NCBI GenBank assembly: GCA_035487355.1
Contig: DATHMF010000047.1
Location: 1-63,262 of the forward strand
Reading direction: 5' to 3'
Source: Terriglobales bacterium
Lineage (GTDB): Bacteria > Acidobacteriota > Terriglobia > Terriglobales > Acidobacteriaceae
DNA: 63,262 nt
Positions 28,201-37,128 of the stretch are shown here, one piece after another. The notes below the pieces were generated by a model, which was not told the DNA's origin, did no database searches, and saw nothing but the letters and a program-made list of their open reading frames with translations. A program made the translations under genes and the position numbers. How positions within the stretch are numbered: the stretch's first letter is position 1; every line of letters begins with the position of its first letter.

Positions 28201-28859
28201 GGTGGTATTTTGCCGAGAGATACCCCGTGATTTATTCGCCGGGGGTTGTCCGTGAAAAACACCTTCGCAATCCAGAACCAGTCAACGCGAGCAGATCGTT
28301 TTTGCTGGCCGATGCGTCAGAGGGTAGCGGCGGGAGCTATCTACCCGGCAGTGAACTTGAGCGGGAAACCATTTCACGACTCTTTCCGAGGAAAAAGATC
28401 ATTGGCTCCGAGGCAGGCTTGGCCGAGACGCAGACACTTCTGGCTAAGAGCGACATCTTTGGCTTTATTGGCCATGGTGAACGTAACGGTACTGGTACGG
28501 CTTTGCGTGTCAACCCCGGCCTGCTCCTCAGGACGGAGGACTTCTCCCCACTGATTTTGCAGCGTCTTCAGATGGCAGTGTTGGCCGCCTGTGCTACTGG
28601 TTTAGGCGGAGAGAACGGCCTGCTCGACAACCGAAACCTGGTACACGCTTTTCTGGCCGGCGATGTCCCAAGCGTGATCGCGAGCAACTGGAACGTGGAT
28701 TCCGTTGCGACAGCCAAGCTAATGAAGGCCTTCTACCTGCACTTCGCTCGGGGCGAATCTGCCGCTATGGCGCTGTTTGCTGCCCGGACCGAGATTCTTA
28801 AGGTTCGGACTCATCCCTATTTTTGGGCTGCTTTCAATCTCATTGGAAAAACAAGCTAG
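25287..28859 (+). CDS. anti-sigma-like zinc-finger / TM / TPR / CHAT protease protein
   Basis: The 1190-residue protein starts at GTG 25287 behind AAAGGAG. Domains in order: two Cys/His motifs of the zf-HC2 anti-sigma type (THLADCPACCHRLL near 33-45 and EHAAQCDHCGALL near 100-112), one TM helix near residues 168-190 (WVLVPTAATVCAAVAFAVW), and a long TPR solenoid (about 240-850). A C-terminal CHAT (caspase HetF-associated with TPRs) domain follows, with a probable catalytic pair His1063 (FGFIGHGERN) and Cys1102 (LAACATGLGG) and the SNWNVDS stretch. The layout suggests that a signal sensed by the TPR/CHAT part controls the upstream sigma factor, or that CHAT cleaves a partner protein. Both are inferences. 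The next two genes, with shared C-terminal motifs, are candidate substrates. Confidence 0.85.
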   Translation: MGEVEQQSLHLSDAQIEQYGNTSSATGAEAGQQIETHLADCPACCHRLLVSQRVRFALMGDSPVNTASFPDRRGPHCPSEDDLRNLAAGLYPPDQATKLTEHAAQCDHCGALLRMYSEDFSEELGKEDEAVLGELKSSSAGWQKKLVSQIFTSSGTAPEKSAKRSSFWRWVLVPTAATVCAAVAFAVWYSQRETPEKVEKLLAQAYTEQRTIEMRFPGAAWAPVRVIRGEEDSRFSKPAPLLDAEGIIRHKQAADPNDAEWLRAKAEADILDRNPEPAIAGLNQALASRPASVPLMLDLSIAYVQQAQSSHDRQNYAKAIELLTKITRNDPGNREAIFNLALTYTRSEMWDQAAATWEAYLRLDPEGPWAQEAKQNLDLAKSKLKASLQGPPEASMDAGTFLRLSDAEVNFNSERYQDMALLHWLAPAMADPHNEEHRAISRLAGVMSHNHSDLWLQDFLGSPTTRDSSGARALSAAFTANTKGHYAEAIKQSHLAEELFHSQHDFPGELRARYESVYASQRFLHGKECLVRADPLETAVAATTYHWLQSQVALERAICLNFTSNLSAVSSELSSSLNTAKRFHFPILALRNIGISQGLEIQQGKYDAAWEAGLQGLGDYWTGPPSGQRVYQFYVGLALSAEHRELWSAAEVLLRHAINILTEEDSIQRGAALLELAKILIAEKQDSTAEDELIEANRLFDREPGEPTARSYLLAGKIGLAELQFKRGRPAEALSTLEPVQELLSETDGYFVSLRYYQLFGNISLQLKQLDRASEAYKSAVVIVEKSLGGIKNDSDRLQWMQAADDAYRGLVRVLIEERNQADSLRLWEWQESRPSQESTVSATHLVKDGRISWPRIWASAAGVSWHEGNAVRIIYAVFNDGIQIWTISSDKLTTAWVPTTRVQLEKMIQQFSQGCARPDSPLAEVQQQGQDLFSLLLQPVIDELPAGSVVAVELDRSLAGLPVEALRSPAGWYFAERYPVIYSPGVVREKHLRNPEPVNASRSFLLADASEGSGGSYLPGSELERETISRLFPRKKIIGSEAGLAETQTLLAKSDIFGFIGHGERNGTGTALRVNPGLLLRTEDFSPLILQRLQMAVLAACATGLGGENGLLDNRNLVHAFLAGDVPSVIASNWNVDSVATAKLMKAFYLHFARGESAAMALFAARTEILKVRTHPYFWAAFNLIGKTS

Positions 28860-28923
28860 CCAAATTGGATTTTCTTGCAGGGAAAAGGTCGACAATTTCG
28901 TTCAATTCAACGGAGGATCTTAA

Positions 28924-29724
28924 ATGAATAGACGTGACGTAGTGAAGGGTATAGCAACGTTGGCTCTCGCTGGTACTGCTGCTCCAGGGTTACCCCTTTG
29001 CAATCCTGGAGCAAGCTGTAGTCCAGCCAACAATTCCCTATTGGTCTGGCTGGAAGGGCCGTTCGCGGTGGTGTTCAACGGAAACCCGGTTACTGACGTT
29101 ACGGCGTTTAGTCCGATTGAGGCAGAACACGATCTCGTAGTAATGCGTAAGACTTTGAGCAGCTACCCAAAAAGGCACCATTTCGATTTGGATGGGCCAG
29201 GGCTTAACACGCTCCCACCCGCTTGTATAAGTCCGGATTTCAAACCCTTTTCAAGCGACCACCTGGGCTTGCTCTGCGATCCTGAGATAGATTCTTTTGT
29301 CAGAATTTCACTGCCTTGCCCCAAGAATATTTGGACCAGCAAACTGCTATCCGGAACTCTAGGAAGTAACACTGTGTGTATCCCGCAAGATCACGTCTTG
29401 GAATACGAGATCAAAGACCCGGGACAGGCGACGGTACTTTGGGACGAAGAAGCTAAAAAGGTCTTGTTGCCGGACCAAAAGAATGTGTTCCACATTGAGG
29501 TGGGGTTGCCCAATCCGCCGCGCGATAAAACGGGCGAGCATGCTATGCACTTTCACAACTATTCCCTCCTTAAATGCTTTTCTTCCGCACAACCAACGCT
29601 CACTGCTATCGGCGGAAGCTGCACATGCGCACCAAATATACCGCCTGAGATTGACCAAAGACTCAATCACAGGTCATCGACTTTGGAATGCAAGACCGGA
29701 GGCCTAATCGGCGGAAACCCTTAA
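28924..29724 (+). CDS. Tat-type secreted protein of unknown family, CHAT-linked paralogue A
   Basis: I do not recognise this 266-residue protein. It begins with a twin-arginine-like signal (MNRRDVVKGIATLALAG) and is Cys-rich near the N- and C-termini. It shares several blocks with the next gene: LEGPFAVV, HFDL.G.G, LPCP, LEYEI, F.IEVGL, AMHFHNYSLLKCF, and a C-terminal STLECKTGGLIG. The strong ribosome site (GGAGGATCTTAA) and position 64 bases after the CHAT gene imply the same operon. The conserved tail could be a recognition or processing site; a structural role is equally open. It carries no catalytic motif that I can identify. Confidence 0.6.
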   Translation: MNRRDVVKGIATLALAGTAAPGLPLCNPGASCSPANNSLLVWLEGPFAVVFNGNPVTDVTAFSPIEAEHDLVVMRKTLSSYPKRHHFDLDGPGLNTLPPACISPDFKPFSSDHLGLLCDPEIDSFVRISLPCPKNIWTSKLLSGTLGSNTVCIPQDHVLEYEIKDPGQATVLWDEEAKKVLLPDQKNVFHIEVGLPNPPRDKTGEHAMHFHNYSLLKCFSSAQPTLTAIGGSCTCAPNIPPEIDQRLNHRSSTLECKTGGLIGGNP

Positions 29725-29782
29725 ATAATTCCCAAAACACAAGTCTGAGAGTTTTCATTCTGCTTCGCTCCAGGAGAGGACT

Positions 29783-30451
29783 ATGACCGTGTTGGCGGCA
29801 CCGAAATTTCTTCATCTACGTCTTGAGGGCCCCTTTGCAGTAGTTATTCAACGCGGTAAGTCTTATAGAATCTGTGCATTCACCGCGCTTGATGCAACCC
29901 ATCACTTTCTGATAAATGACCAGGAGATCAAATATAAAATTACCGACTCTTATCATTTCGATCTGGGAGGCAAAGGCATCAAGGAATATTCCAAAGCTCC
30001 GGCTTTTGACTGGTCTAACAAACCAACGAATACATGGAAGTATGATGACCGAGACTACTTCATCACGTTAGATTTACCTTGTCCCTTGCAAATTATGCAG
30101 GATCGCACGGCGAGAGTGAAATTTGCCGATGAATCGTCAGGGCTGATGCCGCTCAACCATATCCTGGTGTACGAGATTAGTGACTTCAAGCAAATAGAAG
30201 TCAACTGCAGGGAACTTGGCTCCCAGAGCATTATGGCAGATGGCATTTTTCGGCTTGAACTTGGGTTGACCCCTGGTAGTAATATGACGATACCTCATGC
30301 TATCCACTTCTATAATGATCTACTGAAGAACTTCTTTCCAGACCTCTACAAAGATAAAAGCTGTCTCCTCAAGAGCATTGATAAGACGGAGTACTCTCTG
30401 GTGACAACGACGCTTGAGTGCAAGAACGGTGGCATAATCGGCCAATCTTGA
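29783..30451 (+). CDS. uncharacterised protein, CHAT-linked paralogue B
   Basis: The 222-residue protein is a clear paralogue of the preceding one but lacks a signal sequence. Shared blocks: LRLEGPFAVVI, YHFDLGGKG, LDLPCPLQI, LVYEISDF, FRLELGLTPG, AIHFYNDLLKNFF, and the C-terminal TTLECKNGGIIG. The ribosome site CAGGAGAGG is good. With one exported and one apparently cytoplasmic copy, the pair may sit on both sides of the inner membrane in which the CHAT protein is anchored. The function is unknown. Confidence 0.6.
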   Translation: MTVLAAPKFLHLRLEGPFAVVIQRGKSYRICAFTALDATHHFLINDQEIKYKITDSYHFDLGGKGIKEYSKAPAFDWSNKPTNTWKYDDRDYFITLDLPCPLQIMQDRTARVKFADESSGLMPLNHILVYEISDFKQIEVNCRELGSQSIMADGIFRLELGLTPGSNMTIPHAIHFYNDLLKNFFPDLYKDKSCLLKSIDKTEYSLVTTTLECKNGGIIGQS

Positions 30452-30683
30452 CAACCCCTACGGCTTATCCATCATTTCCAGTGTCTTCTGGACATCCCTA
30501 GATGAGCATTCCAAGAAACAGAACCTCTCACGAGGCGCAAGCAATTTCTCTCATTAATTGTTGCTGGCCGCCCTCTCTTCGCACACCCGTTATTTTTTTG
30601 GTCTTCATCATCACAGCAAAAAGGGATTTCACTTGGCGCCACGTTCTAGCATGCAGGACTTCAAATCAGCTTAGGAGTGGATC

Positions 30684-32402
30684 ATGCGCCGCTACAGTTT
30701 CATGTTGTTATGCTTCGTTGTACTCACCACGTGTCTCCCCACCCAAGCCCAGAAAATTGCTGCGGCAAAAGCCGCCAAGGGAAGCGGAGACATGGCACCT
30801 AACCACATTGTCAAAGTCGACATGCCGTTCACTGATCAAATGGCTGATCAGGCCGGGCTCGATAAAAATAAGCCGCAATTGAGTTCCGATGGCGTGCAAG
30901 GTAGTGGAGGGCTTGCTTCTACAGAGTGTCTACTGGCGGAAACGATTGCCAATGAGACGTTTGACAACCGGGATCATGACCAAACAATCAAGGACAAAGA
31001 TATCGAGCGCTTTTGCGAAAAGGCAGTTGCAAGTGATACCCAAGGCATGCGGGAGACGGTTCGATCTGCTCTTGATGAGCATACGAGTACCGAACTCAAC
31101 GCACCAATTGAAGATGTCGTGATTCACCTTGTGCGTTGGGACGATGCTGCTTCTCCACAGGGGGCCTGGTACCACTACCACCGAAGTGAGGGTGGCTGGA
31201 GCGGCCGCGTCCTGGGCTCTCCTGACCCAGTGTCAGAGCTGAATGAGATTTTGGGAACAAAGAATGTCGCCTTTCTGGCCATCCATCTGAACATTGATGA
31301 TAGCTGCAAGATCCAGTACAAGATTGAGGCGAAGCACACCACACCGCTTAATCAACAAGACACCTTGCTGCTCATTCAGACTGCGGTTGCCCTTTTGTCT
31401 AAGTCTGGTGCCGGGGGAGCGAACCCTCAGTCAAATGGCAAACTAGCGCAGGCCTTAGATGGAACCGCAACAGGGCTCATAATCCATTCAATCGCCCCGA
31501 ACCCAACACCTACGCCCACGCCGACTCCAAGCCCGACAATCGGGGTTTGGGGTGGTACGCTTATCCTTTCGTTGCCCGATTTGCCGGCATCGGTCACTTT
31601 CTCTGGGGCGCTGCAGGGTAAAGTGCAGGCAGACGCAGGTGGTCATCTAGTAAGGTCAGGATTCTCCGTCAGCAACACATGTGCCACTGCCACCGCTGGG
31701 GTCGCCGCTTCAGGAACAACGGATGCAAACACGGGAAATAGCGGCCCCGGTGCAATACCCAGCAGCGATCCTATGGTGCAGAACGGGAAGCCGCATTTCT
31801 TGCTCGCAGACCTTAGTTCCATTGTTGAGGACAAAGCAGATAAGAAAAATACTGCGCCGGCCAACAACGGAGCAACCGCTCCATCCACGGGAACAGCCGA
31901 CAGTCCTACGTTCACCGCAACCGTCCTCAACGAAGGGCTGCACCACTGGGATGTGAGCATCGGCATGCCGGTTACAAGCTATAAGGATTACCAATATCAA
32001 TCGGATTCGCAATTGGTTGTTCCCAAGAAGGCTTCAGACGTGAAGCCCTATGCGCTGTTGGATTTGTATCCGTTGGCTGCCGATCTGCAGTTGGCAACAC
32101 AAAAAACCAGGTTTTCTTTCACACCGCCCAAATTCTCATTTGGCATTCCCATCGGCAACCAGCCATTTAACAGCCCTTTCTTCGGCGTCGGGTTCGGCGT
32201 CCTGTCAAAGTGGATTCGTTTTTCCCCAGCCGTGGGGATACGGTATCAAAAAGAATTCCGCACACGGACGCTCGCTCTGGGAGCGACGGCGAGCCCTGGC
32301 CAACTCAAGCTTGATCAGTACAGCAAAAGAGTGGCCAAGCTCCAGGTGATGGTGACTTTTTCCGTGAATGACGCGCGTAAGGTCCTTGGACTCGCCAAGT
32401 AA
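30684..32402 (+). CDS. secreted protein with Pro/Thr linker, unknown function
   Basis: The 572-residue product has a Sec signal peptide (MRRYSFMLLCFVVLTTCL..QAQ). A globular N-terminal region of about 240 residues follows, then a Pro-Thr linker (NPTPTPTPTPSPTIG near residues 273-287), an Ala/Thr/Gly-rich middle, and a C-terminal part with alternating hydrophobic strands (KFSFGIPIGNQPF ... FGVGFGVLSKWIRFSPAVG). That last part could form an outer membrane beta structure. It is 232 bases after paralogue B and has a TTAGGAGTGG ribosome site. I recognise no family. Co-location suggests it belongs to the sigma/CHAT module. Confidence 0.6.
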   Translation: MRRYSFMLLCFVVLTTCLPTQAQKIAAAKAAKGSGDMAPNHIVKVDMPFTDQMADQAGLDKNKPQLSSDGVQGSGGLASTECLLAETIANETFDNRDHDQTIKDKDIERFCEKAVASDTQGMRETVRSALDEHTSTELNAPIEDVVIHLVRWDDAASPQGAWYHYHRSEGGWSGRVLGSPDPVSELNEILGTKNVAFLAIHLNIDDSCKIQYKIEAKHTTPLNQQDTLLLIQTAVALLSKSGAGGANPQSNGKLAQALDGTATGLIIHSIAPNPTPTPTPTPSPTIGVWGGTLILSLPDLPASVTFSGALQGKVQADAGGHLVRSGFSVSNTCATATAGVAASGTTDANTGNSGPGAIPSSDPMVQNGKPHFLLADLSSIVEDKADKKNTAPANNGATAPSTGTADSPTFTATVLNEGLHHWDVSIGMPVTSYKDYQYQSDSQLVVPKKASDVKPYALLDLYPLAADLQLATQKTRFSFTPPKFSFGIPIGNQPFNSPFFGVGFGVLSKWIRFSPAVGIRYQKEFRTRTLALGATASPGQLKLDQYSKRVAKLQVMVTFSVNDARKVLGLAK

Positions 32403-32737
32403 TATGGCAGAGTCCCGTTCTGATTGCGAAGCGGGGAGTAGAGGATCCTCACTTCGCGTCAAACGGTTTCGGAGATAAAACTCACGTTTGACCTATAGCA
32501 ATCCCAGAGTTGGTGTATCCGCGCCCGCACCGGGCCTAAAGCCCATTTGTTTACACTTCAACGCGGGCCTTGAAGGCCCGCTCTGCCACGGTAGCGGATA
32601 CAGTAATTGTGGAAGCGCTATAACTGTTGAGTTCAAGATCGTCTGGCACGATCGTAGATCCCGCAGACCGCCTTGGTACTGGAATTGCGTCCATGTACAG
32701 GGAAACGCGCAGGATATTCACCAACTACTGACCGCAA
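32403..32737. other. intergenic region between convergent genes
   Basis: The only structure I see is a GC-rich hairpin (arms 32563-32570 and 32574-32581, GCGGGCCT/AGGCCCGC around TGA) that could terminate transcription from either side. No gene is supported. Confidence 0.45.
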
Positions 32738-34972
32738 CTATCCTCTCCTGAACTGGAGCGCTGGCCGCTGCTGCCGGAACCAGAGTCCTATGCCTGCCAG
32801 GCAGTAGAGTCCTATCGCGACGAGTAGCAGCGCGCGCATGCCAAACAGCAGAGAAAGATTCTCCAATAATCCTCCTGCCACCGCGCCCAGCATGTTCGCT
32901 CCCAGAGCGGCACTGGGGGATTCAGCCTCGCGGAACTCCAAAGCAAAGAGTATTCCTGCGAAGAAAATCGGGATAGCAAAGACGGCCGTTGCGACCGCTC
33001 CCGCGGTTGCCGGGGATCCCGGAATCCGATTCAACGGCAGCAAGTAGGCCATCGCGAGGCCGGCCAGCAGGGCCGCGAAAATCCAGAAGCGTGGCAGCGA
33101 TGCGCGGGTGCGTTCGACTACCATGTTGGCCAGCAACAGGGCAGACAGCAGGGCAGAGATCACAATGCCGTTCACTTGCCAGGTAGTCCCAAAAAAGAGG
33201 GCCAGCCGGCTAATCACCTGGGTTTCCAGCAGCAGGAAGCCGGCGCCCATGCTGAAGAAGAATAACGATGGCACCTGGCGACGTACTTCCGGAATCTGTG
33301 CGTAGAGGCCGAGCGAAACCAGAACTACCAGCACACCCAGAGAATAGTAAAGGCGCGGGATCCAATGGCCTTCGTGATAGAGATACGGCCAGTCGTCGGT
33401 TGTAATCGCGATCTGACCTTTATCTGGTGACACCACGTTCTTACGCACGAACTCCGCGAGCCGGGGATCGGCCGCAAGTGCATCTTCCACGCGGCTTGAG
33501 GGAGAGATCACGAAGCAGGTTGCGGTCGCGCCGTAACTGGAATCCGCATAGAACACCAGCGGAGGCTTGCCGAAGGTTTGCCGCAGCATTTCGGCCAGGC
33601 GAACGGCCATCCACGGGTGATCAACGTGAAACTTCACGAACAGGACGCCCTCGGGATTCAAATGCCGGCTGGCTTCGCGGAACGACTCTTCCGTGTATAC
33701 AAAATTATCGATCCGCATATTTGAATAGTCGGAAAACTCGGTATGAGAATCCAGCAGCCCAAACAAGATCAGGTCATAGCGCCGCGCACTGCGCTTGAGG
33801 AACGCCCGCGCATCGGTTAGATGGACCGTTACCCGGGGCGAATCGTAGGGCCTCTCCGGATGCTCGCGTTTGCCCAAAGCGAGGATAGCAGGATCAATCT
33901 CAACCGCATCCACGGAGCGGCTGTCGTGACGTAGCGCTGCGGCAACATCATTGCCCGTTCCTGATCCTACAATCATTGTACTGGGCGAGAGCATGGCAAA
34001 TCGGAAGGGCAGATTATAAGGATTCTCTTCCACAGCTTCTTTGACCAGCCCCGGGTGACGCGCCAGGAATGAAGGGGAGAGATCGACAATGTATTGATAG
34101 CCGGCATGGTTCACCCACACCTCGCCTCCCCAAAAATCTCCGTTGGAAGCGTAGTGCCGCGTGTATTGCACCTGCTGATAGGGTGTCCACATGGCGTAGC
34201 TCTCCGGGGTGGAAGGGTCATGCAACAGCAGCGCCAGAGGAACCAGCAGGCTCGCGACCACGAGTTGGCCGCGCCGCGTAGCTTGCAGAAACGCGAAGCC
34301 CAGCAGCACCGCACCCAGCCAAAAAGAAGGTGGCAGCATCAGGCGGCTGACGCCTAAAAAGGCCAGGATGCCGGCAAGGCTGCCCATCAGGTTCCAGGAA
34401 TATGCCGACAGGGTGCTCGGTGCCCGGTCCATCTGCCGGCTCACGGTCTGCCCCAGAGGAACAAAGATCCACACTATCAGCAGGAACAGGGATGTGGCCA
34501 TGAGCGCTCCACCCGCGAAGCGCACCCAATGCCAGGAACTTCCTGTAGCCCAGATTTCTAAATCGGCGGCGGCACCCAGGCTCTGCGAGAGCCCCTCCAG
34601 CCATTTTCCATTTTGGATCGGCAGACGGACCACCAGAAGTAACCCGAGGAACGCTGCAATACCAGCAAGCCAACGCGGAGCCTGGCGGGCCAGAGCGCAT
34701 CCCAGGCCAAAGCCTACAAAGCAGAGCAAGAGCGCGAGGTTCTTGAAATAGGCAAAAGCCCGGACTTCTACCGCGATCCAACGAATGAATGCCAGTTCGG
34801 CAAAAAGCGTGAGAAAGCTGGCAAGCAGAAGGTGGGTAAGATTCCAGCCTTCGAAGCCGGCGGCTGCCGCATCGAAGAACGGGCGGCCACGCCGCCTGGC
34901 CCAGAAGAGCGCGATGCCAAATCCGGCCAAGGTTGCAGCGGCCACAAGAAACGTGAGGACTCGTGGGTTCAT
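32738..34972 (-). CDS. membrane-embedded spermidine-synthase-like protein
   Basis: The 744-residue protein has three parts. An N-terminal block of about seven TM helices is followed by a soluble Rossmann-fold methyltransferase/aminopropyltransferase-like domain (TMIVGSGTGNDVAAAL and VDAVEIDPAILALG for the nucleotide/SAM-type site; LILFGLLDSH). A C-terminal block of about six or seven TM helices comes last (LFFFSMGAGFLLLETQVISR). Such membrane 'spermidine synthase-like' proteins are common in environmental bacteria and their reaction is unproven. I start at the ATG at 34972 because it directly precedes the first TM helix; the longer frame from 35095 adds 41 residues. No RBS is strong for either. 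It is convergent with the CHAT-linked operon. Confidence 0.78.
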   Translation of the reverse strand: MNPRVLTFLVAAATLAGFGIALFWARRRGRPFFDAAAAGFEGWNLTHLLLASFLTLFAELAFIRWIAVEVRAFAYFKNLALLLCFVGFGLGCALARQAPRWLAGIAAFLGLLLVVRLPIQNGKWLEGLSQSLGAAADLEIWATGSSWHWVRFAGGALMATSLFLLIVWIFVPLGQTVSRQMDRAPSTLSAYSWNLMGSLAGILAFLGVSRLMLPPSFWLGAVLLGFAFLQATRRGQLVVASLLVPLALLLHDPSTPESYAMWTPYQQVQYTRHYASNGDFWGGEVWVNHAGYQYIVDLSPSFLARHPGLVKEAVEENPYNLPFRFAMLSPSTMIVGSGTGNDVAAALRHDSRSVDAVEIDPAILALGKREHPERPYDSPRVTVHLTDARAFLKRSARRYDLILFGLLDSHTEFSDYSNMRIDNFVYTEESFREASRHLNPEGVLFVKFHVDHPWMAVRLAEMLRQTFGKPPLVFYADSSYGATATCFVISPSSRVEDALAADPRLAEFVRKNVVSPDKGQIAITTDDWPYLYHEGHWIPRLYYSLGVLVVLVSLGLYAQIPEVRRQVPSLFFFSMGAGFLLLETQVISRLALFFGTTWQVNGIVISALLSALLLANMVVERTRASLPRFWIFAALLAGLAMAYLLPLNRIPGSPATAGAVATAVFAIPIFFAGILFALEFREAESPSAALGANMLGAVAGGLLENLSLLFGMRALLLVAIGLYCLAGIGLWFRQQRPALQFRRG

Positions 34973-35389
34973 TAAGCAGGCTTTAGTGGTTTTGATTTCG
35001 AAACAAAGACAGAATAACAATACCTGTGCGGTTTGAATCGGTGCAACAATTTTTCGTTGTTGAGCCGGCGAAAAACCCTTAAGTCCAAACAACAACGCTT
35101 GTACCGAGGTGTCTTGAATCTTATACTTCTTCCCAATGGCTTGGCTGCAAAGAGTGTTGACAGTGGACTGTGCGTCAGCAGCTTGCCGTTTTCAAACGCC
35201 AGAACAAACAGCTTTCGTCTCAAATGTGCCGGATCGATTCTTCTGGATTGCTTTCCGAAAACTGTCGGCAGCCTGGAGAGAGTGCTTGGAACAGAGCATA
35301 GTTGGCGTGTCCAGTTTTCCAGGCACTATTTCGAGCGAGTTCACACTACCAAATAGCAAATGTAACTTTTTGTCCCGCGAGGTCATCAC
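34973..35389. other. divergent promoter region, no gene seen
   Basis: About 417 bases lie between the divergent spermidine-synthase-like and NDH-2-like genes. A short hairpin with a T-rich loop is at about 35044-35062 (CAACAA/TTGTTG). Nothing else stood out. Confidence 0.4.
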
Positions 35390-37117
35390 ATGCACATCTT
35401 GCGACTCTTGGACAGGCGAATCAACCAATTCATCCGGCGAAGCCTGCTAGGAATGCTGGCGGGAGCAATTGCCAGCGTGTTTCTGGCATTCACGCTTGGC
35501 TATCCACGATGGAGCATCCTGTTGGGCGTCGTAGTAGGTGCGGCATATGCCGCGAGTTTACGTCCCACATCTGGCGCCTATGTAGATAACCTCATGGCAG
35601 CCGGTGCGCTCGGCGTGCCGCTCTGGGGGTTGCTCAGCATGATCGCGTTCCCATTGCTTTCCGGTCGGATGCCGGAGTGGAGCCCGGAGCAGATGCAAGA
35701 ACATTTTCCAGCTCTTGTCGGCTGGGTGCTGTACGGCGCGTCGCTTGGCCTCTTCACCCAGGCTTTGAGCGACGTGGCTGAGCGCGTGCTCGGCCCAGAG
35801 CCCTTACCTGCGTCGCAGGCTCAGCCGGTGATGAAGCGGATCGTTATCCTGGGCGGTGGATTCGCCGGCATGAAGACGGCGGAGTGTTTGGAAGAGCAAC
35901 TCCGTGCCAACCCTTCGGCTTCCATCACACTGGTGAGCGACACGAACGCGCTTCTCTTTACCCCCATGCTCGCTGAGGTGGCCGGGAGCACTCTTGAACC
36001 AAGCCACATCAGCACGCCTTTGCGCAGCGGCCTGCACCGCACGGAATTCATCCGGGGCCGCGTAACTGCGATTGATCTTGAACGTCGCCGAGTGGTCCTG
36101 GCGGGGCCGGCTTCCGATTCTCCAGCGGGAAATCTCGAAGTAGCGTACGACCATCTTGTCCTGGCGCTTGGCTCGGTCTCGAACTATTTGGGAATGTCGA
36201 ACGTCGAGAAGCTGGCCTTCAACTTTAAGAGCCTGCTCGACGCCATACGCATCCGCAATCACGTTATCGAGATGTTCGAGCGGGCCGATCGCGAGCCCGA
36301 GAAATCGCAGCGGGCTCGTCTGCTCACCTTCGTAATCGCCGGCGGCGGATTCGCAGGCGTCGAACTTGCCGGAGCCCTCAACGACTTCGCCCGCGGGATT
36401 TTGGCCGATTATCCCAACCTGAATCCAAGCGAGTTGAACATTGTGCTGGTACATGCACGGGACCGAATCTTGCCGGAACTGAGTGAGTCGCTGGCAAAAT
36501 ACGCACAGGAAAAGATGGAAGTGCGGGGTGTAAGATTTCGCTTGAATGTCCGTCTGAGTGACGCTCAGCCTGGCGTAGTGGTCCTCAGTGACGGAGAGAT
36601 TCACGCCCACACCCTGGTATGGACAGCCGGGACGGCCCCCAATCCACTGTTCAAGTCGATCCCATTCGAGACGGATAAGCGTGGGGCTGTCAAAGTTGAT
36701 TCTACGCTGGCAGTTCCAGGTCACAAGTGTGTGTGGGCCCTTGGCGATTGCGCCGCGGTCGCCGATGCGAAAACCGGCAAACGATGTCCTCCGACCGCAC
36801 AGTTTGCCATCAGGGAAGCAGGTACTGTAGCTGGAAATATCGCCAGTCAATTGAGTGGAAAGTCTGCAAAGAATTTTCATTTTGATTCACTTGGAGCATT
36901 GTGCGTCGTCGGCCATCAGACGGCCTGCGCGGAGTTGACGGTCCCGTTTACCCGGACCAAATCAATTCGTTTCTCGGGACTGCTGGCGTGGCTGATGTGG
37001 CGAGGAATCTATCTCGCGAAGCTGCCGGGGCTGGAGCGGAAGATTCGAGTGCTGATGGATTGGACAATCGAGCTTTTCTTTCCCCGAGACATCGTCCAGA
37101 CAATAGATTTGCAGTAG
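35390..37117 (+). CDS. type II NADH dehydrogenase-like flavoprotein fused to a membrane module
   Basis: The 575-residue protein has an N-terminal membrane part (residues 1 to about 140, three to four TM helices) joined to a complete NDH-2-like oxidoreductase. The enzyme part starts at an internal [18 protein letters not shown] (Met147). It carries FAD and NAD Rossmann motifs ([24 protein letters not shown]), [11 protein letters not shown] and [13 protein letters not shown]-2 enzymes pass electrons from NADH to quinone without pumping protons. The N-terminal part contains a [18 protein letters not shown] ... W ... [15 protein letters not shown] pattern that recurs three times in the next protein. 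A fusion of the flavoprotein with its membrane partner is the simplest reading. Confidence 0.8.
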   Translation: MHILRLLDRRINQFIRRSLLGMLAGAIASVFLAFTLGYPRWSILLGVVVGAAYAASLRPTSGAYVDNLMAAGALGVPLWGLLSMIAFPLLSGRMPEWSPEQMQEHFPALVGWVLYGASLGLFTQALSDVAERVLGPEPLPASQAQPVMKRIVILGGGFAGMKTAECLEEQLRANPSASITLVSDTNALLFTPMLAEVAGSTLEPSHISTPLRSGLHRTEFIRGRVTAIDLERRRVVLAGPASDSPAGNLEVAYDHLVLALGSVSNYLGMSNVEKLAFNFKSLLDAIRIRNHVIEMFERADREPEKSQRARLLTFVIAGGGFAGVELAGALNDFARGILADYPNLNPSELNIVLVHARDRILPELSESLAKYAQEKMEVRGVRFRLNVRLSDAQPGVVVLSDGEIHAHTLVWTAGTAPNPLFKSIPFETDKRGAVKVDSTLAVPGHKCVWALGDCAAVADAKTGKRCPPTAQFAIREAGTVAGNIASQLSGKSAKNFHFDSLGALCVVGHQTACAELTVPFTRTKSIRFSGLLAWLMWRGIYLAKLPGLERKIRVLMDWTIELFFPRDIVQTIDLQ

Positions 37118-37128
37118 GAGCTCTTAAC

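Noticed and set aside
30502..30882. 126-codon frame before the secreted Pro/Thr-linker protein
   Set aside because: It overlaps the signal-peptide gene at 30684 in another frame, has no clear ribosome site and shows no family.
36901..37128. N-terminal extension of the repeat membrane protein
   Set aside because: It overlaps the NDH-2-like gene in a different frame, and the ATG at 37129 has a good ribosome site.
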